A stretch of 64,000 bases of DNA from Bacteroidota bacterium. Its GTDB lineage: Bacteria > Bacteroidota > Bacteroidia > Cytophagales > Cyclobacteriaceae. This document shows, piece after piece, positions 24,732 to 33,767 of the stretch. Location: positions 468,081 to 532,080 of the forward strand of contig JAFDYT010000002.1 of assembly GCA_018266055.1 (NCBI GenBank), in the 5' to 3' direction. The first letter of the stretch is position 1; every line of letters starts with the position of its first letter. Both the position numbers and the translations under genes were made by a program. The notes beneath the pieces were generated by a model that made no database searches, was not told where the DNA came from, and saw only the letters and a program-made list of their open reading frames with translations.

Positions 24732-26431
24732 ATGGACACGTTTGTAGTTTCTGCGCGCAAGTATCGCCCCCTCGGTTTCGACGAGGTGGTGGGGCAGGAA
24801 CACATCACCACCACCCTCAAAAATGCGATCGACAACAACAAGTTGGCACAAGCTCTATTGTTTTGCGGTCCACGTGGTGTAGGAAAAACTACGTGCGCGA
24901 GAATTGTGGCCCGCCTTATCAACGGCTTTGAAGAAAAAGCAGAAGTCAACTCGCTCAACATCTTCGAACTTGATGCAGCCTCCAACAACTCGGTGGAAGA
25001 CATCCGCAGCCTGATCGATCAGGTGCGCTATCCTCCACAGTTCGGAAAATACAAAGTCTATATCATCGACGAGGTGCACATGCTCTCCAACGCAGCCTTC
25101 AATGCTTTTTTGAAGACGCTGGAAGAGCCGCCTTCCTATGCCATTTTTATTCTGGCTACCACCGAGAAGCATAAAGTTATCCCGACGATTTTATCGAGGT
25201 GCCAGATTTTTGATTTCAACCGGATTCAGGTTTCTGATATTTCGAGGCAGCTCAAAAAAATCGCTGACCGCGAAGGGATTGCCGCCGAAGAGGAAGCGCT
25301 TCACCTGATCGCCCAAAAGGCAGACGGCGCATTGCGCGACGGTCTTTCGATCTTCGACCTGATGGTGACCTTCTCGGCCAATCACAAAGTCACTTTCAGC
25401 GATGTGCTCAACAACCTGCACATCCTCGACTACGATTATTACTTCAAAATGGTGGATGGCCTGTTGAGCGAAAACACCAGCGGCCCGCTGTTGCTGCTCG
25501 ACGAGATTTTGAAAAAAGGTTTTGACGGTCAGAATTTTATCACAGGACTTGGTGAACACTTGCGCAACCTTCTGGTATCGCAAGATGCGCGTACGGTAAA
25601 CCTCATGGAAGTGCCTGAAAGTGTAAAGCAAAAATACCTGGTACAAGCACAGGCTGCGCCACCTTCGCTCCTGCTTTCCTGGCTGAGCATCGCCAGCACA
25701 TGCGACATCAACTACAAAGCCAGCCGCAACCAGCGCTTGCTAGTAGAACTGGCGCTAATGAAAATGGCGTATGTAAACTCGGCCGTAAAAGCCAGCAGCA
25801 ACTCTTCGGCAGAAGCAGGCTTAAAAAAAAAATTGAATTAGAACCTGAAGCGGTAAAACCTCAGGGCGAAACCGTTAAAGAATCTCTGCCGGCTAAAGAA
25901 GTCACTCCGGCAATTCCTTCATCTTCATCGAAGCCAAGCGAGCCAGCTGCAGCAGAATCAAAAGCAACCACATCAGCCTCACGGCCAAAGTCGACCTTCA
26001 ACCTCAACGATCTTTTTAAACCAAAGGAGCAGCCAAGCATTGTTGTCACGCCGGTAGAAGAGCCAAAAAATGTAAAGCCTCTCACCGAGGATCAGTTGCG
26101 CGAAGCCTGGGCCGAGTACGCACGCCTGCGCAAAGATCAGGTAGCAGAGTTTCATCTATTGAGCCGTGAAGTAGGTGTGAATGGATCAATCGTTACGGTG
26201 GCGCTGGCCAACCCTATCGAAGAGCCTTTGTTGCAATCGATGATGACAGATTTGGTGTCGTACTTACGCAATCGCCTCAGTAACAATTCCATCAAAGTGG
26301 AGAGCGTGATGCAGGAGGCGGAAGTAAAACGGATGGCTTACACCAACAAAGAAAAATTTGATTTGTTGGTGGAAAAAAATCCAATCCTCGCCGAGCTGAA
26401 AGAACGATTCGGCCTCGATCCTGATTTCTAA
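24732..26431 (+). CDS. dnaX: DNA polymerase III subunits gamma and tau (two frames joined at an A10 run)
   Basis: DnaX is the clamp-loader ATPase; tau also binds the polymerase core and DnaB. From ATG 24732 the first frame encodes Walker A G-P-R-G-V-G-K-T (about residues 45-52), Walker B I-I-D-E-V-H-M-L and the S-R-C sensor. It ends at TAG 25839-25841 after 369 residues, covering domains I-III. The -1 frame continues without break from the A10 run (25823-25832) to 26431, giving a 566-residue tau with an Ala/Pro/Ser linker and a C-terminal domain. The zinc-binding cysteine block normally found after Walker A is absent. I exclude the in-frame upstream start at 24666 because M-D-T-F-V-V-S-A-R-K-Y-R-P is the family start. 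Confidence 0.93.
25823..25832 (+). promoter_or_regulatory. dnaX: A10 slippery run in dnaX
   Basis: TTA AAA AAA AAA TTG is the zero frame, leading to a stop 7 bases on. A -1 ribosomal shift, or one extra A added by RNA polymerase, gives AAA ATT GAA TTA and the tau frame. The position at the end of domain III matches where E. coli and Thermus make gamma. A weak GCAGG lies just upstream; I see no strong downstream hairpin. A sequencing error remains possible. Confidence 0.65.
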
Positions 26432-26446
26432 AAAACTATCCGCTAA

Positions 26447-26794
26447 CTATTTCTTCTTCGCTTTTGAAGCGGTTGATTTTGCCGAAGTTTTAGCCGGAGC
26501 CGGTTTAGATTCTGGAGCTGGTTTAGACGTTACCGCTACTTTTGGAATATGTGGCAACTGATTGTTGGCCATCTTTTCGATGTCGCGAATCCTTCCGAGA
26601 ATTTTCTTTTCCGCGGAGGTATCAATTTTTTCTTTGCTAAGCTCTTTGTTGATGGCCTGGTCAGCCAGAAGTACTGTGCCCGACAATTTTTGGCGATTAG
26701 TGCCAATGCGATGGTAAAGATCGTCGAAGCGCTGACGCACAGTTGCCTTTAGTTTTTCAAGTTGATCGGCAGTAAGGGCTTTGCTGGTTTCCAT
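26447..26794 (-). CDS. Small hypothetical protein with helical body and Lys/Ala/Pro tail
   Basis: This 115-residue protein has no signal peptide. Residues 1-75 look helical and charged (L-T-A-D-Q-L-E-K-L-K, R-F-D-D-L-Y-H-R-I-G). The tail is low complexity: K-P-A-P-E-S-K-P-A-P-A-K-T-S-A-K and a basic end A-K-K-K. A tail of this kind is seen in nucleic-acid-associated proteins, but that is only a guess here. It converges with dnaX, with 15 bases between stops. No family recognised. Confidence 0.75.
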   Translation of the reverse strand: METSKALTADQLEKLKATVRQRFDDLYHRIGTNRQKLSGTVLLADQAINKELSKEKIDTSAEKKILGRIRDIEKMANNQLPHIPKVAVTSKPAPESKPAPAKTSAKSTASKAKKK

Positions 26795-26928
26795 AAATTT
26801 CTATTTGTAATGTCGAAGGTAGGGATAACTATTGTTTTTTGTGTTCTTTTCTTTCAGAAGGAAATCAAATTCATTTACAATCAAAGATAAAATGCTAGTT
26901 TGAACCAAATTCATTTTTTTCTATCACC

Positions 26929-27420
26929 ATGAAATATGTATTGATATTCGGATGTTTTGTTTACGTGATAGTTCGAGCTGTACTTCATTACTTGAAAAAG
27001 ATCTCACAGAATAATATCATAAGCAAAATAAAAAGAGATCCTGACCAAGCGTTGGGCTACATTCATAATCTCGACATGCCCTACAAGCGAATAGAGAATT
27101 GTGAGCCAAAGCTTTTTGATCTACTCAAAGAAACAATTAGCAAGGTACGTACAGTTGATAATTATCTAATCCTTCATTGTGTATCTGTTTCCCCTGACAA
27201 GTTTCTGGTGTTCACAGAAATTACTTACACGGATTTTGACGTAAACGCTTTCGGGAAGGCAACTGATCAAAAAAACAAAAACTATCATGATTTTCTTTTT
27301 GAATATCAGCCTGAGAAAAAAGACCTCTACATTTACTCTAACATGTACGGCAACTCAACCGACAAGTTTCAAAAAGAAAGTTTTATAAAGTCTGTTTTGC
27401 GTGTGCAAAACGTTGCTTGA
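26929..27420 (+). CDS. AT-rich single-pass membrane hypothetical protein
   Basis: This 163-residue protein begins with one hydrophobic helix (V-L-I-F-G-C-F-V-Y-V-I-V) and then a soluble domain (I-K-R-D-P-D-Q-A-L-G-Y, Y-L-I-L-H-C-V-S-V-S-P-D-K-F). The gene and its 130-base upstream region are visibly more AT-rich than the flanking dnaX and SMP-30 genes, with many AAA, AAT and TTT codons. That could mean horizontal acquisition or relaxed selection. I recognise no family and the neighbours give no functional hint. Confidence 0.7.
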   Translation: MKYVLIFGCFVYVIVRAVLHYLKKISQNNIISKIKRDPDQALGYIHNLDMPYKRIENCEPKLFDLLKETISKVRTVDNYLILHCVSVSPDKFLVFTEITYTDFDVNAFGKATDQKNKNYHDFLFEYQPEKKDLYIYSNMYGNSTDKFQKESFIKSVLRVQNVA

Positions 27421-27454
27421 TTAAGCCTCTTCGTCAACTACAGTGCGCTATAGC

Positions 27455-28441
27455 TTATTGCGCAAGTTTCACGCGCAGCAAATACATGTCGCTGGTGAGG
27501 TACAAGGTTTTGCCATCAGCTGAGAATGCACAGTTAGCCGTAGCCTCTGGCAGATGAAGTCGCCCGAGGGCTTTTCCTTCGGCATTGAAAATCCAAATTC
27601 CGCCGGGACCAGTCGCGAAAATATTTCCATTCTTATCCACGCGCATTCCATCGGGTGCACCTTTCTCTCCTTCGGCATATTTTGAAGCGTAAAATACTTT
27701 GGCATCGGTGAGAGAATCTCCTTTGATGAGAAAGGAATACCACTTGGCTACCGGTGCATCGGAGTTTGCCACATACAAAGTTTGCTGATCGGGGCTTAGT
27801 GCAATACCGTTGGGCCGCGTGAGGGAATCCACAAGCAGCACCACAGTGCCATCGGTTTTGATTTTGTAAACTCCCTGAAAAGGAATTTGCTTTGACGAGT
27901 CGTTCACATTTTTCAAAAGGCCATACGGCGGATCAGTGAAGAAAAGATTTCCCTGCTTGTCGGTGACAACGTCGTTAGGGCTATTCAGTTTTTTTCCTTG
28001 ATAGTTGTCGGCCAGCGTCTTGAATTCTGCTTTGGGTTCTTTGTACGATGCTGTGAGCAACGCAATGCGGCGATCGCCGTGTTGGCACAATACCAGGTGA
28101 CCGTCATTATCCAATGTAAGACCGTTAGAACCCGGTTCGCCACCACGCGGAATTGTACCCGTATATCCCGACGGTGTAAGGAATGACTCCACACCTTTTT
28201 CTTCCGTCCATTTATAAATCACATTCTTGGGCACATCTGAGAACAAAAGCATTTTTTCGCTTTCCACCCATACCGGGCCTTCGCTCCACTCGAAACCTTC
28301 GCCAATAATTTCGGCTTGTGTGCCGGGTGCTATCAATTGGTCGAGGGCAGGGTCAAGTCGCTCAAGAGATCCGACCAATTTCTTTTCTTTAGGTGCCGAA
28401 CAGGCCGCTAGCATAACCAGCAGCAACGGTAAGTGTTTCAT
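27455..28441 (-). CDS. SMP-30/gluconolactonase-like lipoprotein
   Basis: This 328-residue protein is a calcium-type six-bladed propeller of the SMP-30/LRE family. The metal-site motifs are present: G-F-E-W-S-E-G-P-V-W (Glu), N-S-P-N-D-V-V (Asn) and G-A-P-D-G-M-R-V-D (Asp). I start at ATG 28441 because M-K-H-L-P-L-L-L-V-M-L-A-A-C-S is a lipobox signal peptide; the longer frame upstream spoils it. Relatives hydrolyse aldonolactones or related esters. Here lipidation predicts an envelope location. Neighbours are unrelated. Confidence 0.92.
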   Translation of the reverse strand: MKHLPLLLVMLAACSAPKEKKLVGSLERLDPALDQLIAPGTQAEIIGEGFEWSEGPVWVESEKMLLFSDVPKNVIYKWTEEKGVESFLTPSGYTGTIPRGGEPGSNGLTLDNDGHLVLCQHGDRRIALLTASYKEPKAEFKTLADNYQGKKLNSPNDVVTDKQGNLFFTDPPYGLLKNVNDSSKQIPFQGVYKIKTDGTVVLLVDSLTRPNGIALSPDQQTLYVANSDAPVAKWYSFLIKGDSLTDAKVFYASKYAEGEKGAPDGMRVDKNGNIFATGPGGIWIFNAEGKALGRLHLPEATANCAFSADGKTLYLTSDMYLLRVKLAQ

Positions 28442-28567
28442 GAATTTAGGTTTTAAAACTAAATGTAAAAGGAAGAAGTTGAAGGGGCAAGAAGTTCTTT
28501 TCAAGTCTGCATAAAGAGTAAGCTGTTTTTTAAAAACTTTTTAATCGCTATCTTCATCATTCCAACT

Positions 28568-29119
28568 ATGAAAAAGCTACTCTTCATCGCCATGCTGGCT
28601 GCGACGAATGTGCATGCTCAGCAATACCGCAAGTTTCTTGTTGCAGTTCAGTTGGGGTTACCCAATAGTCACGGCTTTATCAGTTCGTTTACTATTGAAC
28701 CTGGATACCGTTTCAGCGACAAGATGCAGATTGGTTTTAGAATGGAGACGCAGAATATGATGCCTTACACAGGAAGCAACAGTATGCCCGTAAGCTCAAT
28801 GGGCCTCAACGCGCACTATTATTTGTACAAGCGCGCCTTCGTTGGCGCTGGTGTAGGGCTATTCAACCCGAGCAATAATTTTATCATGAACAGCACCGAG
28901 CATCAAAATCAGCGAAACGGTGTCGGTCTGTATCCACGATTGGGCTATGACCTAGGCCACTTTCGGTTGATGGTGGAGTACAATTTTGTTCAACCCATGA
29001 AAGACTACATTTCTTATCCAATGCCGGGTTATGTGGGTCATTACGAAAACGTCAACAAAAGCTACCTCTCGCTAAAGGTTGGATTTTTTATTGGCGGTGG
29101 TAGAAAATATGTGAAATAG
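28568..29119 (+). CDS. Outer membrane beta-barrel protein (small)
   Basis: This 183-residue protein has a signal peptide (cleaved near V-H-A-Q-Q) followed by alternating hydrophobic strands rich in Tyr, Phe and Gly. Examples are F-I-S-S-F-T-I-E-P-G-Y-R-F, M-Q-I-G-F-R-M-E-T-Q and Y-L-S-L-K-V-G-F-F-I. This fits an eight-stranded outer membrane barrel of the OMP_b-brl type. Its exact family and ligand are not visible. It converges directly with the next gene: stops are adjacent at 29119/29120. Confidence 0.82.
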   Translation: MKKLLFIAMLAATNVHAQQYRKFLVAVQLGLPNSHGFISSFTIEPGYRFSDKMQIGFRMETQNMMPYTGSNSMPVSSMGLNAHYYLYKRAFVGAGVGLFNPSNNFIMNSTEHQNQRNGVGLYPRLGYDLGHFRLMVEYNFVQPMKDYISYPMPGYVGHYENVNKSYLSLKVGFFIGGGRKYVK

Positions 29120-29545
29120 TTAGTTAGGACTTTTTCTCAATAAAAAGTAGTACATCCCATATATTACCCAAAGAGTAATAGTCCAGAAGAAATAGAGAGT
29201 TAGATTCACAATGACCTGAGTCTGGATATTAGGAACATACCTGTCTCCTGATAAATCTTCAATGAAGAGAATTTTCAAAAGTGGCACTGCAATGATAGAG
29301 CCGATGAAAATAGCGATCGGCCAAAAAACAATGACCAGAACTATTCTCTCCCCAATTGGAATATTAATTAAGTGCCAGGTAAGAAGTATTCCGATTCCGG
29401 CAGTGCCAAAAGCAACAATGAACAGATACCAAAAATTTACTTCGTTAGTTTTAAACGGAGACGGAGTAACAAGTGATAGAACTAGAATTGCCCCCAGTGC
29501 CCACATTAGGCGGTGACGAGAAACAAATTTCACTTTATGATCCAT
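29120..29545 (-). CDS. Four-helix membrane hypothetical protein
   Basis: This 141-residue protein has four hydrophobic segments: L-M-W-A-L-G-A-I-L-V-L-S-L, F-W-Y-L-F-I-V-A-F-G-T-A-G, I-V-L-V-I-V-F-W-P-I-A-I and L-Y-F-F-W-T-I-T-L-W-V-I-Y. The ends are short and charged. No catalytic motif is apparent and I do not recognise a family. It is 27 bases downstream of the acyltransferase gene on the same strand and could be co-transcribed with it. Confidence 0.75.
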   Translation of the reverse strand: MDHKVKFVSRHRLMWALGAILVLSLVTPSPFKTNEVNFWYLFIVAFGTAGIGILLTWHLINIPIGERIVLVIVFWPIAIFIGSIIAVPLLKILFIEDLSGDRYVPNIQTQVIVNLTLYFFWTITLWVIYGMYYFLLRKSPN

Positions 29546-29572
29546 TTAGATTTCTTTGTATAAACAAGGAGC

Positions 29573-30679
29573 TTATACCTTCACGTAAATCTTCTTCTTG
29601 TCCATCCAGTAGCCAACACTCCAGCAGATGAGCATCCAGGAGATGGCAAAGAGCAGCGACCCAAGATAATCGCCCACACGGCTATATACATTTTGAAACA
29701 GCCAGCTGTACAAAATCTGTCCGTCGATTTTTACCGCATAGAAAATAACGATACCGATTTCCGAAAGAAGATAAACGAACAGCGTATTCTTGCCGAGCAC
29801 TTCAAAGAAATACGTCCAGCCCGACTGCTTTTTAATATCAATTATATAAATCAAAACCGGAAGGATCAGTAAGTCAATGCCCACCGTACAAAGCACGAAG
29901 GAACTCGTCCAAAGTTTTTTGTTGATCGGGAAGACCATATTCCAGGCTAAGGCAACAAACAAGAGCAGCACGCCGGTCATCATCAGCTTAGAAATAGTTT
30001 CATAGGAGTTTCCTTTCTTCTGAATAAAATGACCGGTCAGGTATCCGGCGATAACATTAACAATAGCCGGCAACGTGCTAAGCAAACCTTCCGGATCGAA
30101 GGCGATGCCTTCACCATGGTAGAGGTGATTGGGACCAAACAAAGCGAGGTCAAGTTTCAAGACCGCGTTCCCCATGAGGGAATAATCACCGTAGGCAAAC
30201 AACAAAAACCAATAGGCGAGTAAGGCAAATGCGCTAAACAAAATGGCACCTGTCTCACGCCAGTAATGTAAAATCAGCGAAGCAAAAAGATAGCCCAACG
30301 CGATGCGCTGCAACACTCCAAAAATCCGGGTGTTGCCCAATTCATTGAATACAATCTGACCATGGTCTTCGTGCACAAACGGAAACCAGTACATGAGAAA
30401 TCCCAGCAGAAAAATAATGGCTGCACGCTTGAAGATTTTTTTCAGAAAAGCTCTCTCCCCTTTCGATTCATATTTCACCAGACTAAAGCTCATGGCGTTG
30501 CCCACCACAAACATAAAGGTAGGAAATACCCAGTCGGTAGGAGTGAATCCATTCCAAGCGGCGTGTAGCAGTGGAGCAAAAGTAGTGTCGCCGTTGCCGG
30601 GTGTGTTCACAATGATCATTAACGTCACGGTGATACCGCGGAGCACATCGAGCGAAAGATAGCGTGATTGATTTTCCAT
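29573..30679 (-). CDS. HGSNAT-like (DUF5009-type) multipass acyltransferase
   Basis: This 368-residue protein has about ten membrane helices. Its start is typical of the heparan-alpha-glucosaminide N-acetyltransferase/NagX group: R-Y-L-S-L-D-V-L-R-G, then P-T-D-W-V-F-P-T-F-M-F-V-V-G. L-Q-R-I-A-L-G-Y and D-P-E-G-L-L-S-T-L-P are further family blocks. Relatives transfer acetyl groups to amino sugars across the membrane or take part in N-acetylglucosamine use. I start at ATG 30679 (M-E-N-Q-S-R-Y), as the 26 preceding residues do not fit the family. Confidence 0.9.
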   Translation of the reverse strand: MENQSRYLSLDVLRGITVTLMIIVNTPGNGDTTFAPLLHAAWNGFTPTDWVFPTFMFVVGNAMSFSLVKYESKGERAFLKKIFKRAAIIFLLGFLMYWFPFVHEDHGQIVFNELGNTRIFGVLQRIALGYLFASLILHYWRETGAILFSAFALLAYWFLLFAYGDYSLMGNAVLKLDLALFGPNHLYHGEGIAFDPEGLLSTLPAIVNVIAGYLTGHFIQKKGNSYETISKLMMTGVLLLFVALAWNMVFPINKKLWTSSFVLCTVGIDLLILPVLIYIIDIKKQSGWTYFFEVLGKNTLFVYLLSEIGIVIFYAVKIDGQILYSWLFQNVYSRVGDYLGSLLFAISWMLICWSVGYWMDKKKIYVKV

Positions 30680-30756
30680 GTATTCTGCAAAAACATGAAT
30701 GTAAGAAAAGGTGTCAACAGGAGGAAATAGTTTTTTAACGTCTAAGGCAAATTGCA

Positions 30757-30785
30757 CAAAAAGAAAAGGCGCCCGGAGGCGCCTT
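30757..30785 (-). terminator. Rho-independent terminator after hmuY
   Basis: AAGGCGCC (30766-30773) and GGCGCCTT (30778-30785) form a perfect 8-base stem with a 4-base loop. On the minus strand it is followed by a T-rich tract. It ends the hmuR-hmuY transcript and separates it from the acyltransferase gene. Confidence 0.88.
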
Positions 30786-30810
30786 CACTGATATTATAAT
30801 CGAATAGGAT

Positions 30811-31497
30811 TTAGAAACTCTTCGAGCCGTTGGGCTGATATACGTACGCAAATTTGTAATAATCAGGCAGCGACGTCATTGAAGGAGAATCCGGCGCATC
30901 TTTATAATAATTCAGAATTTCCAGTTTGGCATATTTGCCACCGGCAGTTTTTACCACGATTACTTTGCCTGCTGTAGCTGTAATCACGTGGGTGCTGATG
31001 TTGTACGAATACCAACCGTTGCTGACGCTTACGTTGTTGCTAGGTGCATTGGCAGTAGTTGGAATCGCCAGGTTAGACGACCCACTTTGTCCATACAGTT
31101 CTGACTTGCTAGAAACATTGTCAGTCTTGTAGCCCGCATCGGGAGCAGTTTTCAAATTTTCAAAGACACCGTCTTGTACCAATGCGGCGGCTGAACCTGG
31201 TCCGCTGGTGCCAGAGTTTACGATGATGGTAAGTCCATTGAACCCGATATCCCACTTGGTGGTAGCGCTATCCGCATTGCTCACGATGGCTCCGGTGCTA
31301 AAACTGAAAAGGGTGAACTTTCCTGTTTTTCCAATTGGTGCGCCGTTGGTGGGGTTAAAGCTGGTTGCCGGATCGGCCGGAAGGTTAGAATAAATTGTAG
31401 CCTGCAATGCAGGCGTGGCATCATTTTTTGAACACGAAGAAAGCCCGGCAAAACCAGCGATCAGCACTAATGACAAAAACAGTTTGGTCTTTTTCAT
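30811..31497 (-). CDS. hmuY: HmuY family haem-binding lipoprotein
   Basis: The 228-residue protein starts with a lipoprotein signal (A-G-L-S-S-C-S-K). HmuY-type features follow: N-A-D-S-A-T-T-K-W-D-I-G-F-N-G near residue 75, a Gly/Ser-rich middle, and the C-terminal strand block Y-A-K-L-E-I-L-N-Y-Y-K-D. In Porphyromonas gingivalis HmuY takes haem from host proteins and hands it to HmuR. It lies 23 bases downstream of the TonB receptor, the usual partner. Haem ligands are not certain from sequence alone, so the ligand could be another iron compound. Confidence 0.88.
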   Translation of the reverse strand: MKKTKLFLSLVLIAGFAGLSSCSKNDATPALQATIYSNLPADPATSFNPTNGAPIGKTGKFTLFSFSTGAIVSNADSATTKWDIGFNGLTIIVNSGTSGPGSAAALVQDGVFENLKTAPDAGYKTDNVSSKSELYGQSGSSNLAIPTTANAPSNNVSVSNGWYSYNISTHVITATAGKVIVVKTAGGKYAKLEILNYYKDAPDSPSMTSLPDYYKFAYVYQPNGSKSF

Positions 31498-31520
31498 ACG
31501 ATTAATTTTTATTTAGATGA

Positions 31521-33674
31521 TTATTGTTGATTTACATTTTTAGAAAAGGAAAAACTCACACTCACATACAGCAGGCGGCCAGGCAGATTAGGAATGTACA
31601 TCGGCTCGCGATGATTGAAGAGATTATCAACTCCAGCCTGCACCCGGTATTTTTGGTCAAAGGTTTTGGCGACTGACAGATTCACCAGAAAATATCCGCT
31701 CACAAAATTGTCGTACTTGTCAAGGATGCCATTGCTATTGGTATCGGTCACGGGCGGGTTAAGTCCCTGGATATTTCCTTGCAAACTTCCTGCGCCGTAT
31801 TTGCCGCGATAAATCACGCGCAGGCTCGACTCCCATCCGGTTTCTTTGTCGCTATAAAAAAGTTTGAAGTTGCCTACGTGACGCGACCGGTTAAACAAGC
31901 CGAAGTATTCCGAAGGCTTCAGTTGCCGGGTAGCGAGCGTTGCAGGATCGCGGTAATAAATTTTTCCCTCTTTGATCTGATCGACAATGTCTTTGTCTTT
32001 CGCGTAAAGCAGTTGATAGCCGAGCGAAGCGTTAACGTTTCTGAAAACCGGATAATTGATGCCCGCTTCAAGCCCTTGCGTAAACACGCGATTCAAATTA
32101 CGGTAGCTGTAAATATTCTGATTTGACGTAGTGACGGCTACTATCTGGGTTTCGATGATGTTGTCGATATCGTTGCGGAAAAGATTTACATCGACGGCCA
32201 ATTTATTTATCGGTGAAATTTGTGCGCCAAGGTTAAAGGAGCGCGAGTGCTCGGCTTGCAATTTCCCGATCAGGTCGGGATTGTAATAATACGATCCGAC
32301 GAGCCCCTGGCTCTCAAGTGTCTGAAGACGCTCTTTTACGATCTCGGTGCCGAGCACGCTGTATCCACCTGCGGCGCTGTTGTTAAAGTTGAGGTACAGT
32401 TGCCGAAAATCGGGCGACTTGAAGCCAACTCCAAATGAGCCTTTGAGGGTAAGCTTTGAATTGATTTTATAAAGTGAAGAAAGTTTTGGGCTAAGCTGTG
32501 AGCCATAAATCGAGTTGATGTCCATACGGGCACCAGAGATCACCTGAAGTCGCTCGATCGGTTGCCACTCATATTGAAAAAAGGCATAGCTGGTCTGTTG
32601 CTTGCGTTTCAGTTCATCGGCATAGCGCGAAGTTTGCACCGACTCAAAAATTGTTCCGGCTCCAAGTGTAATGATGTTGTTGGAGTTGATAAAATATTCT
32701 CCCAACACCTCAGGCCGTGTGAAAGATTGTGTAAAATCATCGTGATAGTACGCCGAGTCTGTTTTCGTGTTGATCAGATTTGTTTGCGAAGCATAGTGCG
32801 TGGCGTACAGCCTTGCTACCGTTTTGAAGTGATTTGAAAACCGATGGGTCAGCACCGGATTCACATTCCAGTCGTTGACATCGGCATGACCGGAAGTAAA
32901 AATTTTTTCCGTTGGCGACACATCCACATCGTAGGCTGGCTTTTGATTTTCTTTAAACCACCGGCCTGAAATGCTGAAATCAGTTTTAGAAGTTGGCTTA
33001 AAGAAAAGTCGGGTGGTGAGTGTGGTATTATAATACGGCGACACTGTCTGACCGTGAGGATCATCGGTAAGGTTATAACCATCGGTGCTGTAGCGGTTGG
33101 CAAATGCAATCGCGCTCCACTTTTCTCTTTTCAAACTCAGTTCCCCGGAAAGGTCGGCGGTATTGAACGTGCCATAGCGTGCAGAAAAATTGGCTTTGTC
33201 TCCTTGCGGGCGATTCGTGATAATATTGACCACACCAGCCAGCGCCTCAGAACCGTACAGACTGGAGCAGGGCCCTTTCACGATTTCAACTTGCTTAATA
33301 TTTCCCACCGTCACGCGGCTAAGCTCCAGCGACCCAGTATAGCGACCAATCAGCGGCTCACCATCTACCAGTATCAACGTATAGGCCGGGTCAAAACCCT
33401 GAAGCTGAAGGCCGTTGCCTACGCCATTCACCTGCGGAATCACCACCAGTCCATTTTGTTCGGTGAGTACATCATTAAGGCGCACAGAACCCATCGTTTT
33501 GATCTGGTCTTTGTTGACAAGTGTGACTGACATTGGCAATGCGCCAAGATTTCGCTCGTTGCGGGTAGCAGTTACCACCACCTCCTGCAGCTCTTTGGAA
33601 ACCAGCGTATCGGCTTTCTGCGCTGCGCAAAAGACAGGTAAAAGAAGAATTGAAAGGGTTATCCGCAAAAACAT
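31521..33674 (-). CDS. hmuR: TonB-dependent receptor, HmuR type
   Basis: The 717-residue outer membrane receptor has a signal peptide and a TonB-box-like L-Q-E-V-V-V-T-A-T-R. The plug domain follows (V-R-L-N-D-V-L-T-E-Q, G-P-C-S-S-L-Y-G-S-E-A-L-A-G-V-V-N-I-I-T). The barrel ends with Y-V-S-V-S-F-S-F-S-K. It imports haem or another iron chelate with TonB energy. Pairing with HmuY points to haem. It is divergent from an AraC-type regulator across a region with two inverted repeats, so iron or haem-responsive control is likely. The symbol rests on operon context. Confidence 0.9.
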   Translation of the reverse strand: MFLRITLSILLLPVFCAAQKADTLVSKELQEVVVTATRNERNLGALPMSVTLVNKDQIKTMGSVRLNDVLTEQNGLVVIPQVNGVGNGLQLQGFDPAYTLILVDGEPLIGRYTGSLELSRVTVGNIKQVEIVKGPCSSLYGSEALAGVVNIITNRPQGDKANFSARYGTFNTADLSGELSLKREKWSAIAFANRYSTDGYNLTDDPHGQTVSPYYNTTLTTRLFFKPTSKTDFSISGRWFKENQKPAYDVDVSPTEKIFTSGHADVNDWNVNPVLTHRFSNHFKTVARLYATHYASQTNLINTKTDSAYYHDDFTQSFTRPEVLGEYFINSNNIITLGAGTIFESVQTSRYADELKRKQQTSYAFFQYEWQPIERLQVISGARMDINSIYGSQLSPKLSSLYKINSKLTLKGSFGVGFKSPDFRQLYLNFNNSAAGGYSVLGTEIVKERLQTLESQGLVGSYYYNPDLIGKLQAEHSRSFNLGAQISPINKLAVDVNLFRNDIDNIIETQIVAVTTSNQNIYSYRNLNRVFTQGLEAGINYPVFRNVNASLGYQLLYAKDKDIVDQIKEGKIYYRDPATLATRQLKPSEYFGLFNRSRHVGNFKLFYSDKETGWESSLRVIYRGKYGAGSLQGNIQGLNPPVTDTNSNGILDKYDNFVSGYFLVNLSVAKTFDQKYRVQAGVDNLFNHREPMYIPNLPGRLLYVSVSFSFSKNVNQQ

Positions 33675-33694
33675 ACCTGCAAAGGTGTTTCTGC

Positions 33695-33710
33695 TATTTT
33701 TTAAAAAATA
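33695..33710. promoter_or_regulatory. 16-base palindrome upstream of hmuR
   Basis: TATTTTTTAAAAAATA is a perfect palindrome 21 bases before the hmuR start codon. It may be a regulator site or simply an AT-rich curve in the promoter. It does not match a standard Fur box. Confidence 0.4.
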
Positions 33711-33751
33711 CCTCTAAAAGTATAATTAATACCAACTACCCGTTTTTTACC

Positions 33752-33767
33752 GTTTATGGGCATAAAC
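33752..33767. promoter_or_regulatory. Inverted repeat in the hmuR-araC divergent region
   Basis: GTTTATG (33752-33758) and CATAAAC (33761-33767) are perfect 7-base arms with a 2-base spacer. The site lies between two divergent iron-uptake genes, one encoding an AraC-family regulator, and could bind that regulator or a repressor. Confidence 0.55.

Noticed and set aside
25700-26431. Separate gene in the second dnaX frame
   Set aside because: It continues the DnaX tau region directly from the A10 run and has no plausible independent start or family match.
33695-33710. Fur box upstream of hmuR
   Set aside because: The palindrome does not match the Fur consensus well enough to name.
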